NCBI GenBank assembly: GCA_963575645.1
Contig: OY754475.1
Span: 23,164,509 to 23,228,508 of the forward strand
DNA from: Xanthostigma xanthostigma
Lineage: Eukaryota; Arthropoda; Insecta; Raphidioptera; Raphidiidae
Length of the DNA stretch: 64,000 nucleotides
Reading direction: 5' to 3'
In this document: positions 55,571 to 64,000 of the stretch, piece by piece
How the letters are laid out: the number at the start of each line of letters is the position of its first letter
How positions within the stretch are numbered: the stretch's first letter is position 1
Notes under the pieces: generated by a model
The model's database searches: none
What the model was told of the DNA's origin: nothing
Seen by the model: only the letters and a program-made list of their open reading frames with translations
Position numbers and translations under genes: made by a program

Positions 55571-57616
55571 ATGGAAAATCAAAAACCACAAAAAATGCCC
55601 AAAGTGGCAAAAGTAAAAAACAAAGCCCCTGCCGAAATTCAAATCACGGCCGAACAGCTCTTACGAGAAGCCAAGGAGAGAGATTTGGAGATCCTCCCTC
55701 CGCCGCCAAAACAGAAAATCTCGGATCCGGCCGAGCTGCGCGATTATCAGCACCGTAAACGGAAAGCTTTCGAAGACAACATACGTAAGAATCGCATGGT
55801 AATAAGTAATTGGATAAAATACGCGCAATGGGAAGAGAGTCAAAAGCAGATCCAAAGAGCTCGTTCGATATACGAACGAGCTCTCGACGTCGATCATCGA
55901 AACATATCGCTATGGCTCAAGTACACCGAAATGGAAATGAGAAGCCGACAGGTGAACCACGCGAGGAATCTGTGGGACCGAGCCGTCACGTTACTGCCTC
56001 GCGCGAACCAATTCTGGTACAAGTACACTTACATGGAAGAGATGCTCGAAAACGTGGCCGGAGCGCGTCAAGTTTTCGATCGGTGGATGGAATGGGAGCC
56101 GGACGAGCAGGCGTGGCAGACGTACATAAATTTCGAATTGCGATACAAAGAAATCGACCGAGCGCGCAACATTTACGAGCGTTTCGTTATGGTTCATCCC
56201 GACGTGAAACACTGGATCAAGTACGCCCGGTTCGAAGAGAATCACGGTTTCGTAACGAGCGCCCGTAACGTTTACGAGCGAGCCGTCGAGTTCTTCGGCG
56301 ACGATCATATGGACGAGCGGTTGTTTGTTGCGTTCGCCAAGTTCGAGGAGAATCAGAAGGAGCACGATCGGGCACGCGTGATTTATAAGTACGCTTTGGA
56401 TCATTTGCCGAAGGATCGCACGCAAGATCTGTACAAAGCTTACACGATACACGAAAAGAAGTACGGCGACAGGTCGGGCATCGAAGACGTTATCGTCAGC
56501 AAGCGTAAGTTTCAGTACGAACAGGAAGTTCAAGAAAACCCGATGAATTACGACGCCTGGTTCGACTATTTGCGTTTGATCGAAAACGACGGAGACTTGG
56601 AAATAATTCGCGAAACTTACGAACGCGCTATCGCGAACGTTCCTCCGACGAAAGAGAAACAGTTCTGGCGGCGGTACATTTACCTGTGGATTAATTACGC
56701 GGTGCTCGAAGAATACGACGTGGAAGACATTGATCGTACCCGACAGGTCTATCGAGCTTGTCTCGATTTGATACCGCACAAAATATTCACGTTTTCGAAG
56801 ATGTGGCTGCTCTACGCCAAATTCGAAATCCGACAGAAAAATTTGACTCAGGCTCGTCGCGCGTTGGGCACAGCGATCGGGATGTGTCCGAGAGACAAGC
56901 TCTTCCGCGGCTACATAGAACTAGAAATCCAATTGCGAGAGTTCGACAGATGCCGGATATTGTATCAAAAGTTTCTGGAATTCAATCCGGAGAATTGCAC
57001 CACATGGATGAAGTTCGCCGAACTCGAAACGCTTCTGGGAGATATCGATCGAGCGAGGGCGATCTACGAATTGGCAGTAAACCAACCTCGGCTGGACATG
57101 CCGGAACTGATTTGGAAAGCGTACATCGATTTCGAGAAAGGACAAGACGAGTACGATAACGCCAGACAGCTGTACGAAAGACTGTTGGAAAGAACCGGAC
57201 ACGTTAAAGTATGGCTGTCTTACGCTAAATTCGAACACGACATTTCGGTCGAAGACAACGACGGCGACATGCGCGTTCGAACGGCTCGAAGGGTGTACGA
57301 ACGAGCGAACGAAAGTTTGCGTTCGATCGGCGAAAAAGAAGCTAGAGTGCTGTTGCTGGAAGCGTGGTGCGAGTTTGAGAAGGAATACGGCGACGACGAT
57401 TCCGTCAAAAGCGTCACGGAAAGGATGCCGCGGCGCACCAAGAAGCGACAGAAGGTCATCGCGGACGACGGCACAGACGAAGGATGGGAAGAGGTGTTCG
57501 ATTACATATTCCCAGAAGACGAGGCCAGCAAACCCAATCTTAAATTGTTGGCCGCTGCCAAAAACTGGCGGAAACAGAAAGAGCCGACCGAAGATGCCGC
57601 TATCGAAGAAACATAA
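55571..57616 (+). CDS. crn: Crooked neck, HAT-repeat pre-mRNA splicing factor
   Basis: Homologue of Drosophila Crn, human CRNKL1 and yeast Clf1/Syf3, a scaffold of the NineTeen complex needed for spliceosome activation in the nucleus. Intronless frame of 681 residues, about full length for the family. After a basic N-terminus (MPKVAKVKNKAPAEIQITAE) and the signature LLREAKERDLEILPPPPKQK come roughly sixteen tandem HAT repeats, visible as W..Y..xE...RAR.IYERA (for example WIKYAQWEE, WLKYTEMEM, WIKYARFEE, WMKFAELE). The C-terminus FDYIFPEDE and KLLAAAKNWRKQ is conserved. Codons are GC-richer than the flanks. An AATAAA at ~58008 serves the 3' end. It faces CFAP58 tail to tail, with 476 bp between stops. 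Confidence 0.97.
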   Translation: MENQKPQKMPKVAKVKNKAPAEIQITAEQLLREAKERDLEILPPPPKQKISDPAELRDYQHRKRKAFEDNIRKNRMVISNWIKYAQWEESQKQIQRARSIYERALDVDHRNISLWLKYTEMEMRSRQVNHARNLWDRAVTLLPRANQFWYKYTYMEEMLENVAGARQVFDRWMEWEPDEQAWQTYINFELRYKEIDRARNIYERFVMVHPDVKHWIKYARFEENHGFVTSARNVYERAVEFFGDDHMDERLFVAFAKFEENQKEHDRARVIYKYALDHLPKDRTQDLYKAYTIHEKKYGDRSGIEDVIVSKRKFQYEQEVQENPMNYDAWFDYLRLIENDGDLEIIRETYERAIANVPPTKEKQFWRRYIYLWINYAVLEEYDVEDIDRTRQVYRACLDLIPHKIFTFSKMWLLYAKFEIRQKNLTQARRALGTAIGMCPRDKLFRGYIELEIQLREFDRCRILYQKFLEFNPENCTTWMKFAELETLLGDIDRARAIYELAVNQPRLDMPELIWKAYIDFEKGQDEYDNARQLYERLLERTGHVKVWLSYAKFEHDISVEDNDGDMRVRTARRVYERANESLRSIGEKEARVLLLEAWCEFEKEYGDDDSVKSVTERMPRRTKKRQKVIADDGTDEGWEEVFDYIFPEDEASKPNLKLLAAAKNWRKQKEPTEDAAIEET

Positions 57617-58092
57617 TTCATACTTCGTGCGGCGAGAAATGATCAAAACACACGTTTGCTTTTGTGAGTGACGTAGGAGGCCTCTGGAGACAGCCGAATC
57701 GTGAAATAGCGTACAGGACAATTAAATTAAATACTAAAAAGTTATCTTTTTGCTGGCACCATTAATGCCAACAGTTCTGTTGAACTTATTTTAGTAGAAT
57801 TTATTGAATGTCTTCGGTAATACTCGATACGTTGTACGTTTACGTATTTTATTTTGATCTTTTCTCGCCGCAACGGAAATAGTTAGAGACAAGCTTTTGT
57901 AAATATGTTTATATCTAACTTTTAACCCTTCAGCGGATCCGTAAGTTATGTCAACCGTTAACAGTCCACTAAAGTTTTTATGTTGAACGTCTTAATACAA
58001 TCAATTTAATAAACATTTTAATTTGTAATAAATTTTTATTTGTCTTTTATTTACCACATCACAATAAAAAAATAAAAAATTCACAAAATAAA

Positions 58093-61000
58093 TTAAACCG
58101 GAGTCGTCTGCTTTAGAGAAGACATTTTGAAGCCGCCTCCTGTAAATCGAAGTTCACCGCCAGTTTCGGGACTCTTCGATAATTTAGCTTGTTCCGCTTC
58201 AGCGCGTTCTTTTAGCTCTAGAGCTTTCTTGACGGTGTAATATTTTTCTTTAATTTCTCGTAACTCTTTCGTCACTTTTTCCAAATCGAGTTTGTATTCG
58301 GTTATTTTTGTTTCGGACAAGTTTAACTCCGATACTAAACACTAAAACAATAGACGCATTTTATACAAAAGAAATAATATACAGTATGTAAACACGTAAG
58401 GTGCACATAGGAAAATTAGGATTGGGAAAAAATACTTGGATCAGAGTTAGCCATGACTGCATTATTGTTATTTCTATTGAATTATCGTGGTAATCTTGAG
58501 GATTTCTATTTTATTTTGATTTATTTTTATTTTACTTGGCTTTTTTAATAATAAAAAGCTCATATAAAACATTATTTTATTTTTTTTTGTACAAAAATAA
58601 AACAAAGAAACAACTCCATCTGTTTGGAAACATTTCATTCAAAAATTGTCTGACTGGTATGACGTATACGCGTTGGTAAATCAGTGACCCAATATCTTTA
58701 GGTTCAACACGAATAGGCGGAGATATTTGTTCTCGCACCATATTTAAGTATTTTTGGGAATATGTCCCATTAATAAAAAAAGTCCGATTATGTTGCAATC
58801 ATTTGAATATTTTCTTCGGTAGTATACACATTCATTTTGCAAAAGAATATTATCTGTCAAATTGAAAAACAAGATTTCAAGGCTCACTCTGATCCAGTCA
58901 TTTTTTCCCAATGTTAATTTCCCTATGTGCACCTTACGTGTTTACATACTGTATGTGATATAAAGAGTACTAAATTATTTCGTCGGTCTATGAATGTTTA
59001 TAAATATTTTAATATCGAAGTATGATAACAGAGTCTTGAAAAATCGTGTCAAAGGTAACATTCAGTGCACCTTCATCTGGTTTCCTTTATCGGCGAGCGA
59101 TCGCTGCGTTTTCATGAGATCGTGCTGAACATCGGGACCCGGCTGTTTGGCCATGATGTGGCGCAGCGACAAATAAAGCCTTTGCGTCTCTTTCAGCTGC
59201 CTGTCTTTTTCTAGCTCGTTGGAAGTCTGCGACAACAGTCTCCTAAAAAAAACAAAACAGCATCGTTGAATTCGTTTCAACGATTTCACTAAAGAGACAT
59301 CGGTTCCCGAAAATGACGCAACCCATGTTAAAATTACCATCTCGGTCATTCGATTGTATGTTTTAAAACGAAACAGCCTGTCAAAACAAAAATTTTCTAT
59401 ACATTAAAAAAGAAACCTTTGCAAAATCTGTATTTTTTGCAGCAGTTCGTAAGTTTCCGGATCGCAGCCTTCCAGCTTTCTCCACCGATGTATGTTCAAG
59501 GGATTCTGTAATTCTTCTTCTAGGGCCCTGCACTTGAGCTTCTCCTGCACCAAATCTCTCTGGAGATGGAACACTTCTTGTCTAAGATCGGTCATATTAT
59601 TGATCGATCTCGTCAACAGATCCTTCTCTTGTCTGAGCCGTTTGATTTCGCTTTTCAAAAGGCGGATATCATCGACCCTTTGATCGTACTGCCCTTCACC
59701 TGTAACGGAGTTAAAACGCGTCATCGTTAGCTAACTTAGCTTAGACTGTGATCGCATAATCGCATTTTATATTTATGCAGAAACAATCTAATGTCGTTGC
59801 GATTTGTAGAAATTAGACTGTACTAGTAGAAAAAACAAATGACTGATCAACATAGAAAAAGACTGCTTATCAATAAAGCGACACTCGAAGGACTGTGCAC
59901 TTTGTGGCGTTATTGAGAGTTGTCGTTAAACGGAGAGAAGAAATAATCCATTCATATTTTTTACTATATTATATAAAATTTACAACTGACCGACAAATAT
60001 TCATACTATCACAAAGCAGCTGAGCTAAACATATGAAAGACAATCCCAACAAACAAAAGAACGAATTTCTTAAAATCTTCGGTACGCATGATGCCGACAA
60101 CAAGGCAACAAAACAACAAACAAGTACTGTTCATTGCTTAATGATGACGTATTGTCGTCGTTATTGAGAGCGGGTGTGTCGTTATTCAGAGTGTATCTAT
60201 CATTGTATGAGCAATAAAGTAAACCGACTAGAGTTGAGTAGTTTCGACGTTTTAAGGAGTTTGTCGTTATATCGAGTGACGTTAAATGGAGTTTATACTG
60301 TATGTCGAAAAAAGTTGTTTCGAAATGGAAATCGCACAAAAAAATGTATTATAAAAATCCAACACCAATCGAAAAACTAATATTCGAGAAAGAAAAATTG
60401 CCTTTGTGAAGCGTCGCCTGAAGAATATTAATTTTTTGTCGGAGCAGAGAAATTTCATCGTTTCTTCTGACCAGCTGTGTTCCCATTATGTCGCGTTCGT
60501 TCATCATCACTTCCAGTTCTTTAGTTTTGCGTTTAATTTCGTTATCGGAATCCTACAAAACAAAAGCATCGAAAAAAAATTGGTTGTCTGTAAAGTCGGT
60601 TTACGGACGATAGTTTTACGTGATAACGTATTCCGTAATACATAACCTAAATTTATATAATAATTATAATAATTCGAATCTATGATATTGCATCTTTTGC
60701 TTCAAATTTAGGTTAATTTTATTTATTAAAATTACTCACCACCTATAATATAATTGTTTTTTTTAACTTTCTTTCTTTCGTATTTATTTTAAGTCTCAAA
60801 GATTAACTGTCATAATATTTTGAAAACAATTGTTTCATTGTTTATATAAAATTCCAAAATCTACTTACAATATTTAAGTATTTTCATACGTCAAAAAATT
60901 GATTTTTATAATGATAAAATTTGTATGAAAACGATTTTTTCGAGAGATGAGACCTAGCTAAAACGATTTTTTGCCCCCCAAAATCCCTTTTCAGTAAATT

Positions 61001-64000
61001 TCATCCAAATCGTTAGGGCCGTTTTCGAGAAAAGCACGCACAGGGTCAGGCGGAACGTTACACTTTTTCGTGCATGCAGCCGGTGTTTTATCAATTTATA
61101 AGATTGGTGATTCATCAATTTATAAGACGTTATCACGTCAAAAAAAAAAGAAAGCGCGTATTTTCAACGATACCTCGACATCGAAAATAAACAACAATTA
61201 CCATTATGACTTTGTTCAGTCTTTTTTCCTCTTGCCGTAGCGCACTGATTTCGTTCTTAGCTTTATTTAAATTGTCGAGCCCGGTTTGAACTTCGATTCT
61301 ATAAAAATAAATACAGAGCAGTCCGTTACTCAAGCATCGTGGACACAACTGTGTCACCGTGGACATACCTAAGGTTTTCTTTCTCTTTGTTGACTTTCTT
61401 CAACACGTTCTCCTGCTTCAAAATATGAGATTCCTTGGCCGACGTGTCTTCTTTCAACTGTTCGTTCTGATGCGAGGTGACCTTGAGTTTATGCTTGACC
61501 TCCCCGCACTCGGCCTGCGACTCTTGCAGCGCCTTCTGCAAAGCGTTCCGTTCGGCGCGCACCGTTTCGAACAAGTTCTGTTGCTGTCTCATTTTACTGT
61601 GGAGTTCGGCGATGCTCTTTTTTAATTCGAACATTTCCGCCTACAATTTCGAATTCATTAACACGGTTTGTTTTCAGAGGTGAAAGTCGGCATTTGCATG
61701 CCGTGCAGTGACGAAGAATAAATATGTCGAAAGTAAGCGAAAGTGGCTCCATCCTACAACTCATCTAACATACATTATTTAAGGTGTTTTTTTTTATGCG
61801 TTGCGCTTTTTACAAAAAGCATTGTGCTGAGTGTTAACTCGGGCGGAATTGGCGATTTCGACTCGTGTTACAATCTATCTATTTCAATAATTCACACTGT
61901 ACATGTCTTTTCCGCTTACGATAAAATCTGACGAATTCGAGAAAAGAAATGTTTTGTTTCGATTCAACACGAACCTGCTTAAGTTTCATCTCTTCGAACG
62001 ATTCCTTTATTTTGTCGGTCAGATCGAGCGCTTGGGCGGCGAACTTGTCGCGTTCCTTTTCCAAATGCTCGATTATCTTTCTCTGCTTCGAATTCTCCGA
62101 CATGTACATGTCCATTTCTTGTTCGAGCTTCCTTTTGCTCTGCTCCTGAATTTTGACGAGCTTCAATTGATCGGCGCAAATAGTTTCGGCTTTTTTTATG
62201 CTCTTATTCAAAAACTCCCTCTCTCTTAAGAGTTCGTCGATCGACCTCTTATCGTTGTCAGACTGCTTCTTGTATATTTCCAGCTCTCTCTCCATCGTTC
62301 CGATGACGCCGCGAAGCTTACCCTTATCTGTGTCGAGCTGCTGTTTAATTTTTTCAGCTATCAGCAGCCGCTTCTCGTAATTATCACGCATCTTATTCAT
62401 TTTTGCTGTTTCGGCGCGAAGTTTTTTGTTTTCGCTTTCTTTCGACTGCAAATTTAAAATCAAATTAGAATAGTCGATGTTTTCGATTATCGGTAGTTTA
62501 AGAAAACAGATAACACGTTAAGATAATACAAAAATTACTAGCGCGACCTGTGCGAATTATTCGCACTAAATAAGTATAATAATTATCACTTTACAAAATT
62601 ATTTTTTAAATATGATTGCAGGTATTCAATTCGTTTCTAATTTTGCACACTGCTTATAACGTTCTTCTTTTTGTTGTAAAAGAAATATTTTACTTTTATT
62701 TTGTCATATAGAGGCGCAAGTAGCAAAAGCGTTGTTCAGCGTTGCCCGTCAGATGGCAGTATGCAGTATTTACAATATGATGGTCAGATGACAGATCGAA
62801 GTGTTAACGTTACGCCGTCAGATGGCAGACGTTGTTCCGAGTTTAATTAATTTACAAAAACAATAGCAATAATAAATTTTTTAGTTGTCGATGTCAGTAG
62901 AGCAAGCAATTATCTGTAAAATGATATATCATTTATGTGGAGAAATTGTGAGTTTTTTTCTAAAAAGGGAGGCAAACATCTTAAACCTTAGCGTATTAAT
63001 ATATATGATAATGAATAATTGCAAGTGTGAATTGCTACCAGATACATAGAATCCTAATAATCGGTGATCGTCAGAAGAAAAATAAACATTCAAAAATCAA
63101 AGAGTGTTGTGCATACTTTAAGTTTTTTTTCCATCTTTTGAAATTCTTGAGTTTGTTTATCCAAAACAACGCTCAACGAATCGTAATCCTGACCGAGCTT
63201 TATTAGTTTCGCAGACAGATTTTCCTTTTCTTGCGAAAGTTTCTCGTAGGCGTTTTTTTGATCTTTGAGTTGCGAATCCAGCTTGGCTATCTGCCTATCG
63301 TTCATCGCGATCACGCCGTTCATTCTATCGATCTCGGCTTGTCGTTTATCGGACTCCAGGGTCAGTTCTCTCAGTTCCTCTTCGATTTGTTCTTTGGTTC
63401 GGATATGTCGAGTGACTTCATTATTTTGTTCCTTAAAATTATAAGAGAATTAGTTATGCAAACAGATACTGTTTTTATTATGTGTATTGTGAACACTCGA
63501 TAACTGAAGCAAAAGTATCAAACTACATCGATTCAAATAACGATATATCAGATGATCGATACCTCTATCTTGATAGTCATTTCCTGAATTCTGTTATCGG
63601 CGATCGAATTTTTTCGTTCCAAATCTTCCTGATACGACATGGCGTTCTTCAAGCGCTGTTTCAATTGCGAAATTTCGCTCAAGAAACGTTCCTTCTCTCG
63701 CTCCATGCCTTCTTTTGCTTTATTCATTCCCTGGCTGTACACAGTATCGTTGACAAGTTAAAAATGAATCGATTAATTGTTTAAATAAATATCTTAAGTC
63801 TTTACGATTATGTTAATAAAATAGACAGACACCGAGGCAAGTCTGCAAGTGCCATTTTTATGGACGGAAAATAATAAATGTTAAACACAGAATAAAAGGA
63901 CAATCGATAAATTAAAATCAACAAAAAAAAAATTACTCTTCGTCATCTTTCTGCCTTGATTTCGCTTCGAGTTCGGTGCTCATTCTCGTCACTTGAGAGC
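58093..64000 (-). CDS. CFAP58: CFAP58 (CCDC147), coiled-coil axonemal protein, C-terminal part
   Basis: Cilia- and flagella-associated protein 58, required for sperm flagellum assembly in animals; almost entirely coiled coil. Exons in coding order: >64000-63937, 63734-63563, 63431-63117, 62445-61975, 61640-61369, 61298-61202, 60552-60402, 59699-59417, 59242-59071, 58341-58093. Phases agree at every join, giving ~747 residues; human CFAP58 has 872, so ~120 N-terminal residues lie off the right edge. Landmarks: ESENKKLRAETAKMNKMRDN, RQQQNLFETVRAERNALQKA, GTQLVRRNDEISLL, CRALEEELQNPLNIHRWRKL, MAKQPGPDVQHDL, TEYKLDLEKVTKELREIKEK and the GGGFKMSS tail. The donor at 60401-60400 is GC instead of GT. 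Introns hold a mariner-type MITE, a Tigger MITE, a dispersed repeat and a Helitron. Confidence 0.94.
58381..58952 (-). mobile_element. Mariner/Tc1-type deletion derivative, copy 2 (CFAP58 intron)
   Basis: A 572-bp copy of the element at 3359-3933 in the opposite orientation. TIR CAGTATGTAAACACGTAAGG with a TA on each side (58380-58381 shared base; 58952-58953). The minus-strand frame 58798-58577 reads FFINGTYSQKYLNMVREQIS ... VIPVRQFLNEMFPNRW, the same truncated transposase. The rest of intron 58342-59070 is ~157 bp of unique sequence. Confidence 0.85.
59871..60300 (-). mobile_element. Pogo/Tigger-like MITE, copy 3 (CFAP58 intron)
   Basis: Reverse-oriented relative of 28621-29014 and 43298-43772. 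Right end GGAGTTTATACTG|TA; left end AAAGCGACACTCGAAGG slightly truncated. Interior GTGGCGTTATTGAGAGTTGT and AGTTTCGACGTTTTAAGG are shared. No transposase frame is kept. It lies in intron 59700-60401. Confidence 0.8.
60578..61147 (+). repeat. Dispersed repeat blocks in CFAP58 intron
   Basis: GTAAAGTCGGTTTACGGACG at 60591 and GTCAGGCGGAACGTTACACT at 61043, ending GACGTTATCACGTCAAAA, match the repeat at 32163-32372 but with ~380 bp of unrelated AT-rich sequence between the two blocks. CATCAATTTATAAGA is duplicated near 61080-61120. Occupies most of intron 60553-61201. Confidence 0.6.
62538..63008 (-). mobile_element. Non-autonomous Helitron, copy D (CFAP58 intron)
   Basis: Minus-strand 5' TCATATATATTAATACGC at 63008, 3' hairpin GTGCGAATAATTCGCAC then CAGGTCGCGCTAG at 62538, flanked A/T. 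471 bp and nearly identical to copy B, including the same shortened interior. It makes up most of intron 62446-63116 (671 bp) and lies in the same orientation as the host gene. Confidence 0.88.

Noticed and set aside
55991-56779. 262-codon frame on the minus strand within crn, and the similar one at 56921-57721
   Set aside because: Antisense shadows of a GC-rich intronless coding exon; no family features.

Overview
This window is nuclear DNA from an insect. It shows short GT-AG introns, an arthropod-type Flamingo cadherin gene, and a dense load of small non-autonomous DNA transposons. Several Helitrons start TCTATACTAATATxATAAAG and end in a CCGGGTGAAACCGGG-type hairpin followed by CTAG, an element style familiar from moths and true bugs. 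I cannot fix the order from sequence alone.

Layout. (1) 562-11540, minus strand: the 5' three-fifths of starry night/flamingo (stan, CELSR family). Ten coding exons join in frame and encode 1,945 residues: signal peptide, nine cadherin repeats, EGF and laminin-G domains. The gene runs off the left edge before its GPS and seven-helix part. (2) About 11.7-51.2 kb: no protein-coding host gene that I can see. It holds Helitrons, hAT, pogo/Tigger and Harbinger-like MITEs, a tRNA-derived SINE family, LINE 3' tails, foldbacks and tandem arrays. It may be the long 5' intron of stan; a candidate untranslated first exon with a good splice donor lies near 51.22-51.39 kb. (3) 52.1-58.0 kb: a compact housekeeping cluster of PC4/Sub1 (+), HDDC2 (-), CutC (-) and crooked neck (+). 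CutC and crn are head to head, and PC4 and HDDC2 are tail to tail. (4) 58093-64000, minus strand: the C-terminal ~747 residues of CFAP58, a sperm-flagellum/cilium coiled-coil protein, in ten exons; the 5' end lies beyond the right edge.

The genes do not form a pathway: stan is planar polarity and adhesion, PC4 transcription, HDDC2 nucleotide metabolism, CutC a copper-linked protein, crn splicing, CFAP58 axoneme. The clearest structural theme is transposons inside the two split genes. Nearly every intron above 550 bp is long because of one or two identifiable elements, leaving ~95-380 bp of other sequence. One Helitron ends eight bases from a stan splice donor and itself carries a pogo element. 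All exon borders come from reading frame, splice sites and remembered family homology, not transcripts. No completely new system is evident. The most notable items are the four-copy Helitron family, a mariner-type deletion lineage lacking its DGAPPH motif, a perfect 74-bp palindrome near a splice donor, a probable GC-AG intron, a foldback beside a 172-bp array, and a dispersed ~36-bp palindromic repeat.
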